Assembly: GCA_015847255.1 (NCBI GenBank)
Contig: JADLZK010009281.1
Span: 1 to 64,000, forward strand
DNA: 64,000 nt
Direction of reading: 5' to 3'
Source: Hyparrhenia diplandra
Lineage: Eukaryota > Streptophyta > Magnoliopsida > Poales > Poaceae
How positions within the stretch are numbered: the stretch's first letter is position 1; the number at the start of each line of letters is the position of its first letter. The notes under the pieces are model-generated. The model saw only the letters and a list, made by a program, of their open reading frames with translations, made no database searches and was not told the DNA's origin. The translations under genes were made by a program, and so were the position numbers. Positions 1 through 12,044 of the stretch are shown piece by piece.

Positions 1-309
1 AAAAGCTATCTAGATTTGGCCCCTGACGTAAAAATTGAACCACATGATAGGAGTGAAAAAAATAGTAGGAGTGAGAGGTGACGGTAGCTTTTAAGCCAAG
101 AAATTTGTCAATGGTAGTTATATGGAATTTTTGTTCTACAAGATATAGTAGGGGCTTATAGAGAGAGGACAATTGTCACCTAAAAATAAACAAAATTTGC
201 CAAAAATACTAATTTTTAAGTAAAAGGAAGTCACTTTACAATAAAAGGCTAGTTATTGTCCACACTATTTGTAGGGACCATCTTTCTACTTTGTTAGAAT
301 TAGTGTGTA
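1..309. other. Intergenic DNA, no gene seen
   Basis: AT-rich sequence beyond the 3' end of the zinc-finger gene. I see no conserved reading frame or structural repeat apart from the MITE that follows. Confidence 0.5.
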
Positions 310-503
310 CTACCTCCATCCCAAATTAAAGGAATGCAGTTCTATGTTTGCTCAAATTTATAAAAAGAACTAGTAGTTTGTTCTCAAAAAGTACCATTAT
401 ATATTTTGTGTCATCAAAGTTGTCACTCTTTTGTGTAAACTTATATAAAACTTAAGACATTTTGACTTAAAAAGAATAGAATCCCATTCTTTTTAGGTGG
501 TAG
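310..503. mobile_element. Stowaway-like MITE
   Basis: A 194-bp AT-rich element starts with CTACCTCCATCCC and ends with GGGAT...GGTGGTAG, an imperfect terminal inverted repeat. TA dinucleotides flank both ends (308-309 and 504-505). The CTCCCTCC-type end and TA duplication are typical of rice Stowaway (Tc1/mariner-derived) MITEs. This copy is more degenerate than the others in the window. Confidence 0.55.
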
Positions 504-832
504 TATACGATCGAGACACAAGAAAAACACCAAGATGCTTCGGAGTTCAATGTATCCTCTTAACTATCTCAACGAGAACAACTCTATATGCTTTTTGGCC
601 GAAGATCATTATGAGAGAACACATGCCTCTCAGAGAAACAATTAAATCGTTAAAGGCAAGAAGATAAACTTGATGGTCCATTCATCAAAAAGTTGTGCAG
701 ATCGATCGAATTAGCTAGCCCGCATTACCCTAAATGGAAATAAAAATAAAAATCAATAAATTACTAAGAGTGGATGCAGTTTGGGTGTGGTTTTTCATTC
801 GTCTCCCAATGCTACTTCAAGTAGCCTAGCTA

Positions 833-3800
833 CTAGAAGTTGTGGCTCCATCGTCTCGTTGACCGGCGGCAGCCGGGCGCCGAGGTACTGCCTTGCTGTC
901 AGGTCGGTGGCGCAGCTGGCGGTGCGGCTGGCAGTAGCTGCTGTGGCGCACAGTGGAAGCTGCGGCAGCTCGGCCTCCACCTGATGACCGCCACCATCGA
1001 CGCCGAGGAAGTCCCTAGTGAGGCGCCGGTGGCCGACGGTACTGGGCCACCGAGCCGTCCAGAGTGAGACCAAAGTTGACCGCCGGCGTGTTCTGTGAGG
1101 ATGCCGGCACCACCGGTGGTAGTGGTGGTGGTGATGCTGGCGTCTACATGCATGTGGAGGTCAAGATATGGCGAGGGTTGTTGCATCATCATCCTCGGCT
1201 GCAGGAAGGGAGACAGCTCTTGGTGCAGGAAGAAGAGGGTGTTGTTAGGGTTTTGTGCCGCAAACCACAGGAGGAGGAGAGTTGGAGAACGGGAGGAACA
1301 ATGGTGTGATACTGTTGGTGTTGAGAAGGTCATTGTTGCTGCTGCTGTTTGTGGTGGTGATTGTGCTGCTGTTGTTTTGCTGCTGCAAGAAGCCTTGCGC
1401 TCTCCTCTGCTAGGGCATCACAGAAGGCCCTGTGCGTGAGTAGGCTGTCCTTCCTGACCATGCATCAAACGAAACGGGTTAGTTAAACTATAAAATGATC
1501 AGAGGAAAGTATGATTAATTAATTGAAATTGTAAAAACTATAGGTTAATATTATACTTATTGAAAATGTACATATGCACATGCGTGATACTCAATGCATG
1601 CAATCCATGCATGTAAGTTTGATTTAACTTTGCTGGCGAAAGCTTGCGTCCTATGATTAGCTAGCTTCTTTTGTCAGTTTCCTTTTAATGATCACTACTG
1701 AAAAGAAGCATGCGTAGTATTTACGTGTGTACATGTAGGTGTAACTAAATTCAGTGTGGTAATACTAGTATGTAATTGGTAATACTAGTAAAATGCACGC
1801 TCCTCCCAATTCCAAATTGTAAAATGTGGTAGTTTTTTCTAGTTTTACTATATTCATATTTAGATATATGCACTAGATATAGATACTAGTAAACAAAAAA
1901 TCTTATAATTTGAAATGAAACAACAAATCATGACGCTTTACTATTCGTCTTACTTGAATATATATATTTTTTTTTAGATAATGGCCCTTGAATATATATA
2001 GCTGACCACATGCATATTTATCGAGGTGTGGAGGGACCCCCGGCCTGTGTGTGCTGAAACTGCCACTTAACTCATTACTCTCTGAAATGTAGAAAGTGTG
2101 CAATACAAATACGTCAACGATCCTACCGCTTTTGCATTAGGTAATACCTGCTGTGCTACTATACATACTTGCAGTGGTAGTAGTAATTTAAAACTTCTCT
2201 CAATTGCTTCCATATAGACACTGTAGCAGTGGTTCCGTACATTTTGAAGGAAATGTCATGATGGCCAAGCCACATGGACTGCCCATACAAAAGTAAGGTG
2301 CAGGCGCAGGTGTTGTTTCACAAATATGCGAAAGACATATTGCGTGAAATACATAGTGCTAGTTTCGCAGGGTTTATGTTTTTTCTGATGCCAAAGAGTA
2401 CCATCCATGCAAGAAGTTCCATTTTGAGGGTTCCTATATATATTTCTGTTTCATTCCATGGGAAAAACTATATGGATTTAGTATTAGTATGTGCATCGTT
2501 TGGGATGATCATGCAAATAATAATATTATGACAAGATGCATTTGGAAACCTAAAATTCACAATTCTAAATGAAGTCCTTCCACATATATATATATATATA
2601 TATATATACGTTTTGTTGGCATCATTTATAAGAGTTTAAGAACCGTGCCACAAGCGAATGGCGTTGGCTTCATTCATAATGTGTGTGTGTGTGTTTGTTT
2701 AAGAATCTATCATTCAGAGTCCTGTGGGGCTAAAAGAGTTGCATGCGCATGCCATGCATGCATGCATTCATCAACACGACTCGTCAATCATCTTTGTGTA
2801 GCCCAAAAACAAAAACCTTGTCGTTCTTGATAATTTGTATATAATACATGTACTGCTTAATCCTGTCCATGTATTTCTGAAGTCAAAAGTATTCAATCGG
2901 TGAGTGAAGGAAGATAGATGCGGTTCTGGATCTTGTTCATTGCCCTTGCTATCCTACTATGTCCCGATTCTAGAACTCCGTGTCTTCTAAGGGTTCTTCC
3001 TGCGAGACATTCGTGTGTTTATCAGGTGAAGAACAAGAATCGGTCTCGTCGACCTACTTAGCAGGCTTTACCATTGGGACCTCCCTCCGTTGCGTGCTAG
3101 GCCGGCCCTGTGTGTCCTCTGGGCGCGGTACATTTCTTGGATCTTATTCTCTCTAGACTAATTAAACGGCTTTAATTTCTTGGATCTCCCTAACTAAACG
3201 TACGACAGGCTTGATGGAACAGTGTCGCCAGTCGATCGAGGCGTCAGGTTTTATCTCCGGTGCGATCGAGACAATAAACAGAGAGATTATTAGGCGTCCA
3301 TGAATGATCGATCTTGAACAAGAAAAGGGGAGAGTAGTGAGTGGTGGTACCTGGAGAAGAGGATGCCGCAGTCGCAGCGATACTCGCGCGTGCCGCACGG
3401 CGTGCACTTCCAGTCCGACTGCACGGCGTAGCGCTTCCCGCAGCGCTCGCAGCGCCACCGCTTCTCCCCCGTGCTTCCGGGAGAAGTGCTTCGATCCCCA
3501 GTCAAATCCCCAGAGGAAATATATCCATCCATATCAATCATTCCATGCACTAGCTAGTCGGATATATTGTTCCAAGATCATCATCGATCCCTACGTACCT
3601 CGCGCCGGGTCGTGGTGCACGCACGTTGGCTCGGGGCAGACGTACACGCGCTTGCGCGGCGCCGCCGCCGGCTCACCCTGCCTGCCCCAGCGCCGGCGCC
3701 GGCGCCGGAACCGGCCGGGAAGCTGCTGCGCTGGCGGAGCTTCCATGGGAGGTTGTGTCCCCGGCGGTGCAGCTGCAGGTTCTGGTCCCGCTGGAACCCC

Positions 3801-4190
3801 TTGTTGCAGATCTCACACACGAACCGGTTCGTCGCCACCAGCGTGCGCGGCGACAGCGCGATCACCCAGCGCCGGGGTCTTTCATTTCAATATGAATTAA
3901 ATTAGTCAGCAACATCGATCCCAACCATGCCAAGCCAGGATCGACCAGCTACGTACCTGGGTTGCCGGGCTGGCTTCTCTTCCTCTTGGTCCCCGCCGTC
4001 TTGTTGGGCTCGTCCGGCTGCTGCTGTGGAGGAGGAGGAGGCGGCGGGCACGGTGGTGGCCGAGGCCGCCGGTGCGAGGGAAGAGAGGAGGAGGGCTCAG
4101 GGCGTAGGTGGCCATGTCCCCACCATAGGAGCTGGATCCAGTGGTCTCGTGCTCGTGCTCAGAAGAGAGATCAGAGAGCATCATCATCAT
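833..4190 (-). CDS. RID1: INDETERMINATE-domain C2H2 zinc-finger transcription factor, RID1/Ehd2/OsId1-like, frame-disrupted as read
   Basis: Four exons read on the minus strand: 4190-3957, 3879-3599, about 3515-3351 and 1453-833. Exon 1 begins with four ATG codons and contains a KRKR basic stretch. Exons 2-4 carry the IDD fingers: ZF1 (FVCEICNKGF..HRRGH), ZF2 (VYVCPEPTCVHHDPAR, then KKHFSRKH), ZF3 (WRCERCGKRYAVQSDWK) and ZF4 (YRCDCGILFSR, then THRAFC). The C-terminus holds polyQ/H and the family motif TRDFLG, and ends near NET..SHNF at a TAG. In rice RID1/Ehd2 is a master floral activator acting on Ehd1, Hd3a and RFT1 (known biology). The frame is broken at many places: twice in exon 1, at the start and near 3,682 in exon 2, several times in exon 3, and in the polyQ and later parts of exon 4. 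Exon 3 lacks an AG acceptor, and the ZF3 His region is altered. Identity is strong; integrity is doubtful. Confidence 0.85.
2582..2608. repeat. (AT)n microsatellite in the RID1 intron
   Basis: An uninterrupted run of about 13 TA dinucleotides lies in the 1.9-kb last intron of the zinc-finger gene. A short (GT)n run follows at about 2,680-2,694. Confidence 0.8.
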
Positions 4191-4312
4191 CTGTATCTAT
4201 CACCACTCACTAGCCTCTTGTCTGTTTCTTGGTGTTCTCTTGCAGTTGCACACTGGCCGGCCAGGCTAAGGCTAAGTTACCTACTGATCCTCTACGCGCC
4301 ACTTCTTAGCAT

Positions 4313-4321
4313 CTATATATA
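4313..4321 (-). promoter_or_regulatory. Candidate TATA box of the RID1-like gene
   Basis: TATATATAG on the minus strand lies about 123 nt upstream of the first ATG. This is a plausible spacing for a TATA box plus a roughly 90-nt leader. The transcription start is inferred, not seen. Confidence 0.45.
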
Positions 4322-4330
4322 CAGATCTTC

Positions 4331-7300
4331 TATGTGGTTCTGTGGTCTCAGCTACCTCAAGGCTTCTAGTGCTGTCCAATTGTGTGTGATTATTTGAGAG
4401 AGAGGAGAGGAGGCCGGACTGGGGAGAGCAAGATCATCGATCGGAGGTTATTGTATTATTGCAGAGGGAGAGGAAAAAAAGGCGTCAGAGAGGAGGTCGG
4501 GGATGCAGTGGCCGGGGGATTTTATGTTGCCCCTCTGCAGGCGCAGTTGCTGCAGCCAGAATAAGAAGGAAGGCCTACGTGTTGAGATGCTGCTGCCTGC
4601 AATCGAGTGCACCTGGTCCTCTGCAGGTCCCCCGGCCGTCGTCCAGGGCCAAAAAGCCACGCCCATCCAGCCAGCCAGCCGTGCTCTCTGATCTTTTCCC
4701 TTTAGTTTCTGCATCTTTTTATCAATGGCAGCTAAGCATGCATGAACATGTGGTACAACTTGAGCTATACACAGTAGTCACACACACACACATGCATCAT
4801 CAGTGCATCAGCAAGTATTACAACCATCATGGAGGATATTTTTATTACTTGGATTACCAGGCGGTGAATCTTGCTGTGGTAAAAAGAAACATAATAATAT
4901 ACATGTATGCAGACCATTGAGGCATTGGAAAAAGCAAGCTAGCACCAACCTTTAGTTTTCTTAGTAACTGATGAGCTCCCATATGACCATGGTGTCGACA
5001 TAGGAGTACTATCATTGTGTGGGCAAAGTAGTTGAGTTCATTCTTGTGGTGGCAGCTGCTACTATATATGTTGCTACTATCTTTTCTCTGACTGCGACTG
5101 TGCAAAATTGAGGTACACAACTGAAAAGGAAATTGTCTATGTTTTGCACACCTAGACTAGCAGGCAGCAGGGACTAATTTCAATTTCTATATATTTTGTA
5201 GCTTTATTAACTCAGCCTTTCACCATGCAGTTAAATCAGTCAAAATGCAGTAGCCTTTATTAACTCAGTGTGTGTTAATCAGTCAGCATTTAAATCATCA
5301 GCAAAAAAAAAAAAAATACAGTAGCCATACTGCTTTCAACCTTTCGCTGCTTCTAATCTCATCTGGATCGGAGCTCTGGTTCATCCTGCCCTGTAGTCAG
5401 AGAGGACCAATGGAATTGGAGAAAGGACTAGTACTGTAGTACATCTAAAAAAAGGTGGACAAAGGGTGGAGGGAACAAGTGATGCATTGCACATACAAGG
5501 GATCAAACTCACCCTACAATGAAAGCTAAAGTTTCAGCACAGAGCACAACCACTCATTCACCCACTTCAAGTTTTGATTTATTTTGTGCCCCCATCTCCT
5601 GGGTTGTTAATTCAGACTGAGTTGAGATTGATGTTCAAAGACAGCTTTCTGTTTACTTGCAGTGCAGGTACTATGTAGTGTATCTTGGTGAGTAGATGTG
5701 TGTTAGAAAGGCTGTCTAGGGCTTCAAAGTCAGATCAGATGAGACCAGACATCCACTCTTTAGTCTTGTTTGTCTCTAGTTTCTCTCTTAAGGCCTGTCT
5801 TTTTTCTGCAGGCTTCGTCATCAGTCTTAAACAAGGTTTCTTTCTTGCATCTTTCTGAATCTCTGATGCTGTATGCTTTTTAAGCCTGCCCATGCATTTT
5901 TTTGGGTGCTTTGAGGGATGGTACTGGTTTATAATTCCTTGCTTGTTGCTTTAATCTTTTCCTTCTTTTTGTGTGTGTGTCTCTCTCCTTTTCTTATTCC
6001 ATCCATGCTTTTTGGTCCAAAGATGGTTAGCCCCACTGATGAGAATTTTGGGGCCCTTTCTTTCCTTTTAATTCCCCCCTTTGGCATTGTGGGCACTCCT
6101 GCTGTTGGTTAGTTGGATCTTGTGCATGCAGCTCTAACTCTTCTAGTCAGGGATTCAAATATCCGCTGTAATTAACTTTGCGTTAAAGATATTGGCCGTA
6201 ACTGGCCAAACTGCCTAGCAATAACAGGTTCCATGTTACAAAGCTGTCAAATTTCAGATTAGTATTTGAATTTCAAATCCTACTACTAGCTAATGTTACG
6301 GTTGTTTTCTCTTTTTTTTTTATTTAGCAAATAAGTATTATCTTTATTTAGCAAATTGATGTATTGAAGTAAGAAAATTGGAATCATAGTTATTGTTGGA
6401 GAGATGATGCATCATCTCATCTAGTAGCAGTAAACTTGAGTCGGTTACTTGCAGGTCACCGGTTCACAACTCCAAAGTTCGCACATTTGACGGGTGCTGC
6501 TGTATGTTTTCCGATTTTTAATCCTATACATATTTGGTTCTGACATAAACTATTTTTTGTTCATCATTTCCCTTCCTTTTTTTGAATTTTGCTTTTTCTA
6601 GGAGAAAGCAATTAAGGGTCACATGCAAAGTTGCCTGAATAGTCTGTAGGTGCCATTGGTGCCATTCGCATTTTCACGTATATTTAAGCTCCGAAATAAT
6701 TAAGCGGTGGGAAGATAGTAGGTGACTTGTTAATATTTTGTTCTTCCATTTTCTCCGTCAGAAGTCTTCACTGTTGTGCGCATACTGACATTTGGGATCA
6801 CATCACATACAGAAAAAAGGATATCATCCTGTTTAGCCTGAACATGACTCCTTTACACTTGTTACCATAATACAAAATTAGTAGTGTGTGCATATTTCTG
6901 CCTCTTTGGCTTTCTCCTTATTAATTACATGTCGCAACGCTGTCCACATCTTTAACAGTGACCTCATCGTTACCTCAACCAGTGGCCTCCTATGGAATCC
7001 GGATGCAGAGCTTTCAACATCACTGAACTACCTCAGTCCACTACGGTGAGCTGCACACAGGCTCATAGTGACAGTGCACATGAGCGGTCTGCAAACGGCA
7101 AAATGCAACCGCCCTACCAATGGCAACACAAAACTTCAACAAGCATGTATGGACGAACTAGATCACAGGTAGGCTGTAGCCAAATGCCAACACAGAGCAC
7201 ACGAAAGCATGACGAGGCGAGACACCAAATAGTTCAAATTTGCTCATATAATTCATCAGTTTGATGTACAAGGATCATGGATTCATGAAACTTAAGACAC

Positions 7301-7393
7301 AAGATGCTTATCAGTTCATCAGCATGCTGAGGATGTTTTTTAAGGTTACACCAATCACAGGTGGAGATTGACTCTACTCAACCAGTCAAAACC
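4331..7393. other. 3-kb intergenic region upstream of RID1
   Basis: No conserved coding sequence found. There are CT/GA-rich stretches and a short (CA)n run near 4,780-4,792, and the whole interval probably includes the RID1 promoter. The short reading frames here have no recognisable motif and no supported splice structure. Confidence 0.4.
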
Positions 7394-7395
7394 TA

Positions 7396-8001
7396 CTCCC
7401 TCCATCCATGCCAAATATCTGCACGTTTAGGATTTAGGCACAAAGTTCAAGGCTGTTGTGAAATTACTAAAATACCCCCTCTAAAGGATCTGACATCCTA
7501 TACAGTACCAAGCCAGAGAGGAGACCGGACCCTTGGGGAAGGAACGAGAACACGGCTGCATGCTGCATGCCTTCTTTTTTTATTCTTGGCTAGGGATGAA
7601 ATGTGTGGTGAATAACACTCGGTAGTGTAGTCTTCGTTTATTTTATATATATTTGCTCTTGTCCCATGCCTGTACAAGTTGCAGGCTCTGGCCGTTGAGC
7701 AGGCTTCAGATGCCTATCGAGGCTCTTTATTTCGAGATTTTTTTGAATCCTAAACATTCAGTCTTTGATATTTCATATAAAGCGTGTTTTGGGTCTTATT
7801 CACTTTTTTTTAATAAATATTACCACTTTTGTTATAACTTATTACATCACTAAAGATATTGTAATGCGTTTTCTTTGTTTTTATAATTTACATAAAAAAT
7901 TTAAATAAGGCACGGGCCAAACACGTTTATATGAGTGGCAGTATTGTGGAGCTTTTATACGAGTCGAAAGATTGCAGTATTGTATTTACGGATGGAGGGA
8001 G
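7396..8001. mobile_element. 606-bp Stowaway-type element
   Basis: The left end CTCCCTCCATCC is repeated exactly in inverted orientation at the right end (GGATGGAGGGAG). TA duplications flank it at 7,394-7,395 and 8,002-8,003. At about 600 bp it is longer than a standard Stowaway MITE, so it may be a composite of two related elements or contain an insertion. No transposase frame was seen. Confidence 0.6.
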
Positions 8002-8611
8002 TACAACCCAACCCTAGAACCCTGACCAAGATATAGCACCGTCCACATCGTGCAATGACTGATAACAGCTGTATGTATACGTTGGCCTGTAGACATTTTG
8101 CCACTTCAAACCACTTTGCCACCTGCCAGTCGACGTCGGAGACATTAGCCAACACCCCACGTATCTCCCACCTGCATCCATCACGGAATTCGAATATCAG
8201 TACACATGACAGTAAAAAGTGACAGTGCCAACATAGGAGTACTCCTTTGCAGAGTGCTGGCTACTTACAGCAGTACAGCACTAAGCCTTCAACGTCAAGG
8301 CAGTGACCTCCACAGTACGCCTTCAGTATGAACATCTCCACCAGTCAACTGAATAAAGAGCAATTTTAGAATGTTTCAAAAAGGAGTTGGGGAAAAGATG
8401 AGGGTAAATCTGAAGATGCAACTGCACAAACATAATGGATGGTTTAGAAGGATGGGTCATCAGCCTTCTAACAGTAACTAAACTACATTACCAAATTTTA
8501 ACAGGTTTGTGTCGTTGAATTGTGAATTTGAAATGTACCAGTTTGTTCAGGATGGTCTGCAATAGTAGGGAAAGCACCAGTGACTGTGGGGGCAACCATT
8601 AGGAACTGACT

Positions 8612-10648
8612 CTACTTTGGGCTAGAAGAACTCAGATACCCTAGTTGTTGAGCAAGGTCATCCACGTCTTCAGTTCTTGCCTCCAACTCTAACTGTCCTG
8701 CCTTGTCTCCAAAGTCTTCGACCAACAGCTCTGCCCAGAAGTCATCATTCAGCTCTGGCTGGTCACTAGCTTGAGCCACATTCCCGCCATCTATGCTTCC
8801 CTTTCCAAGCTCCTGAATGTTCACTGCTAAATTCTCCAACTCAGGCATTCCAGGTTCGCTGAGCCCATTGAGCACATCTGACTCAAAAACAAACTGTGAA
8901 TCAAGCTGTTCGCCCTGACTTGCTTCCCCAGGACTGTAGAATGGAGTGCTGTCAATGGGCCTCCTTCTTTTCTTTGAGATGGCATCTTCGAGCTCCTTCC
9001 TCATGTCTTGTTGCTGAACCAACTGCTGGAAGAACTCTGGATTCCGCATTGCTCTTGCCAAGAACCCCATCATCTGTACCTGCTTCTGTTCAGCCACTGC
9101 AGCCTTTCCTCCATGGCCCTCACATGATCTTTAGTGGTTTGCTGCTCCTGCCTTAGCTTTACTACTTCTGTGATCAAAATGTTCTTGTCGCGCTTCAGCC
9201 TATCAATCTCTTCGTCAAATCCAAATTCACCAACCTCCAGGCAAGAAGCAGGGGCCTGCTGCTGTCGCGAAGGTGGGCACAGACGATGGTGGCTTCCTTC
9301 TCTTTATCATCTTCAGCAGGTGCCTTTGACCCCTGAGGAAACCTTCATTTGCAAACTCCCACCTGTCAGGATCAACCTTTCTGAAGCCCTGTAGATTGCA
9401 ACAGACCAGAAATGGTCATCAGCAAGTCAGTCAAAAGGCAATATGTTAGTTTGGATGAGGTTCCATGTAAATTTCAGCTTATGTATCTTTGCAACTGCAA
9501 TAAGGGTAGCAGGAATAATGATAGAGCAGCAATATACTATAGCATGTGAAGGTGATCAGTAGAGTCTTCTAGAACAAAACAATTTGGTTCTTGGTACTTC
9601 ATCCAGTATCTTGTTCCATATATAGCTACAATAACAAAGTTCAAGAAACCATGTCAGGATTATACATTTGCTGGGAGAGTTAATCTCCCATCTTCTAGCC
9701 TCACCTGAAGATGAAGTTCACTGGAGAATGTATCATAAACACTTTCAAGGATGTATTTGTTCACAACCAAATGCTTGCAACAACCAAGATCATGGCGAAC
9801 ACTAAAATAGTAACACCATAGCACTGAATCCCTACTGCCATAAACCCACAACACGACCACATATGCTCAAAACATAATGCAATAGACAGCCAATGATCAG
9901 AATCACTTCAATTGCTCCAAATCTTGTTTTCCGCAATCTCAAAAGCACAGCACACAATCACTTCAATCAATCCCCCTTGAGCCCCTTCCTAACACATCCA
10001 TCATTAGCTTCAATCAATGCCCCAATTGAGCCCCTTCCTAATCTTAGCCAGATGTTTGATCTTATTGGGGAAATTGCTGCCTAATATGCACAAAATCACA
10101 TCAATGCCTCACAATCACAACAGTGTTACATCACCTAAAACCTTAGTGAAGAACAAGCACAAAAGATTTTCGTGTCCTAGTACAGCATACAGCAAACCAG
10201 TTTAATATTGCAGAGGATTCTGATGCTCTAGGCGCAACAAAACAGCTCGCAACCAAACACAAATTACCAAACTAGAACATCAACATTAAGAGACAACGAT
10301 TATTTCAAAGGAAAGGAAGAATGGTTAGGGGGTTTTGCCTACTCACATAGGTGTTGAGCTGGCGCACGAAGCTTGAGAAGTTGCTGTGTTTGAAGAGTCG
10401 CGGGAGCAGCGCGTCGGCGAAGACGTGCGGGTCCCAGACGACGAAGCTGTTGCCGGCGCGGCTCCAGGAGACGACGGCGTCGGTGGCCGGGTCCTCCACC
10501 AGGTCGAACGTCTTGGTGAGGAACGGCGGGGACCCACCTCGTGCAGCCCCTCCATCGGGCGCGGCGCACCCACGCCGCCGTCCTGCATCGGCTGCTGCTG
10601 CTCCAGGAGCTCCTCTTTGACAATGCCCGGCGCCACCGACGGGTCCAT
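8612..10648 (-). CDS. HSFA2C: Class A2 heat-stress transcription factor (HsfA2c-like), frame-disrupted as read
   Basis: Two exons: 10648-10347 and 9388-8612, with a 958-bp intron inside the DNA-binding domain at the conserved position (NTY|GFRKVDPDRWEFANEG). Exon 1 gives a short acidic N-terminus, then PPFLTKTFDLVEDP...WSRAGNSFVVWDP...LLPRLFKHSNFSSFVRQLNTY, the Hsf winged helix. Exon 2 holds the heptad oligomerisation region (DEEIDRLKRDKNIL...QEQQTTKDHVRAMEERL), a KKRRR nuclear signal, an AHA activation motif (DDFWAELL) and a leucine-rich C-terminus resembling a nuclear export signal. The expected protein is about 360 aa, normal for class A2. Three one-base changes break the frame: a C missing near 10,528, an extra C near 9,276 and a G missing near 9,095. 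HsfA2c is assigned from memory of rice gene order; the Hsf class itself is clear. Confidence 0.9.
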
Positions 10649-10964
10649 GGCCGCCGCCCAGGCCCAAGAGCCCGGCTCGCGGGGACTGGAAGCCAAGCGG
10701 CGCCCCGGTTGGGCTGCGGCACGGAACCCGAAGCGAGAAGTCGATTCGAGCGATCTAGGAGCACGAATCGGCTGGACGAGGAGCGGATCGGGTCGGCGGC
10801 GCTCTAGGATATTTGCGCGGGAGGGTGTTGCAGCGAAGAAGAAGAAGAAGCGAGGTGGAAGAAAGGCGGAGAGAGATGGGGGTGGAAGATATTCGCCGCT
10901 GTGAAATGGGGAAAACTGCCGGTGAAATCGGGAGAAGGTCGGCCGGTGGGCGGTGGCCGGAGCG

Positions 10965-10971
10965 CTAAATA
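10965..10971 (-). promoter_or_regulatory. Candidate TATA box of the heat-stress factor
   Basis: TATTTAG on the minus strand lies about 320 nt upstream of the start codon and about 45-90 nt downstream of two heat-shock elements. This matches a heat-inducible promoter layout with a GA/CT-rich leader of around 290 nt. Confidence 0.5.
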
Positions 10972-11014
10972 CCCCCGCCGTACGGGGCGCGTCGAGACAC
11001 GTCGCGAGGGTTGT

Positions 11015-11065
11015 GGAAGGTTCTAGACCACGCGGCGAGCACGCTGCCCTCGGAAGCTTCTGGAG
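11015..11065. promoter_or_regulatory. Two heat-shock elements upstream of the Hsf gene
   Basis: Site 1 (11,016-11,027) reads GAAggTTCtaGA and site 2 (11,053-11,064) reads GAAgcTTCtgGA. Each has at least two perfect nGAAn/nTTCn units in the alternating HSE spacing plus part of a third. They sit just upstream of the TATTTAG box. Class A2 Hsf genes are known to be strongly heat-induced by other Hsfs through such elements, so these sites probably drive that response. Confidence 0.65.
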
Positions 11066-11285
11066 ACGACGGCGCAAGTGGCCGGCAGGCCGCGTGGTTG
11101 TGGGAGTCGGCGAACGGAGGCCCAATCGGAGGCCCACAACGCATCGGCCCTTGCCCATTGTCAGGAAAGTTTATTTATTTAATTATTTTTTTTTTTTATT
11201 TTAACAGCACATTCAGGCGCCAAGTCAGCAAAGATTTTTTTCCTTTAGGAGACAGCAGATATTTTTTTGCTCGTGATCACGGCGA

Positions 11286-11291
11286 CACGTG
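11286..11291. promoter_or_regulatory. G-box/ABRE core
   Basis: CACGTG within ACACGTGTC, about 640 nt upstream of the Hsf start codon. It is a bZIP/bHLH binding core often found in stress-responsive plant promoters. Its function here is inferred only. Confidence 0.35.
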
Positions 11292-11753
11292 TCATCCTTG
11301 GGGATAGGACCTTTGCCCTTTTGGAACCACAGCTTCCAACTTCGATTCTTCACGCGTCCACGGTCAATCAGATGTCACTTCCGCAGTGCGCTCAAGTGAG
11401 GTTAAATTTTCTCTTTCCACTTGAGAGACTACTGCGCACTCCATGAGCCGGTGGCACACAAATGAAATATTTTGGAGCCATGAACGTTGAAGAACCCGTG
11501 CTCATTCATTAAACAAGTAGGAGTATTTTGTTCGCTACTGAGCTATGCACACGCTAGAGAGACCTATTCTCAGCCTCTACAACTCTTACTCATTCTCATG
11601 TACCTCTTTCTCCTACACCTTTGACTCTTTCTTGAGAACTCCATTTCTAGGAATCAAATGCACATTGCAGCATCCTTGAGTAACACTATTTCTTTTGCAA
11701 GTAAGGCATCTTTGGGGCATCACTCCACACTGTTAAGGCCTTACTACTATATA

Positions 11754-11992
11754 CTTTCCCTCCCAGGCGAGTTTGTCACCCCGGATTCCGTGCCATCTTA
11801 TTTGATGCTTTGTCTTTATTCAATTTTTTACACAAATATAATTTATTTTGTAACGACTTATTTTATCAATGAAGATACTTGAATATTGATTAATTTATTT
11901 TATGATTTGCATAAATATTTTGAATAAGGCGGATGGTCAAACATGAAGTTCAAAAGTCAAAAAGCGATTTAACTCCATGGGGACGGAGGGAG
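11754..11992. mobile_element. Stowaway-like MITE
   Basis: About 240 bp, AT-rich, ending in GGGGACGGAGGGAG before TA. The left end TTTCCCTCCCAG is a degraded form of the same terminus, preceded by TA. Internally it shares ...TTTTGTAACGACTTATTTTA-type sequence with the MITE at 18,510-18,752, indicating the same family. Confidence 0.6.
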
Positions 11993-12044
11993 TATGTGGA
12001 TAGGGACGATGTGGCTAGTTAAGGTGCACCTTTCGTTTTCTAAG

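Noticed and set aside
10343..11158. 271-codon open frame on the minus strand across the Hsf exon 1 and promoter
   Set aside because: It extends through the TATA/HSE region and leaves the conserved Hsf frame after the missing C. The true start is the ATG at 10,648 followed by the Hsf domain.
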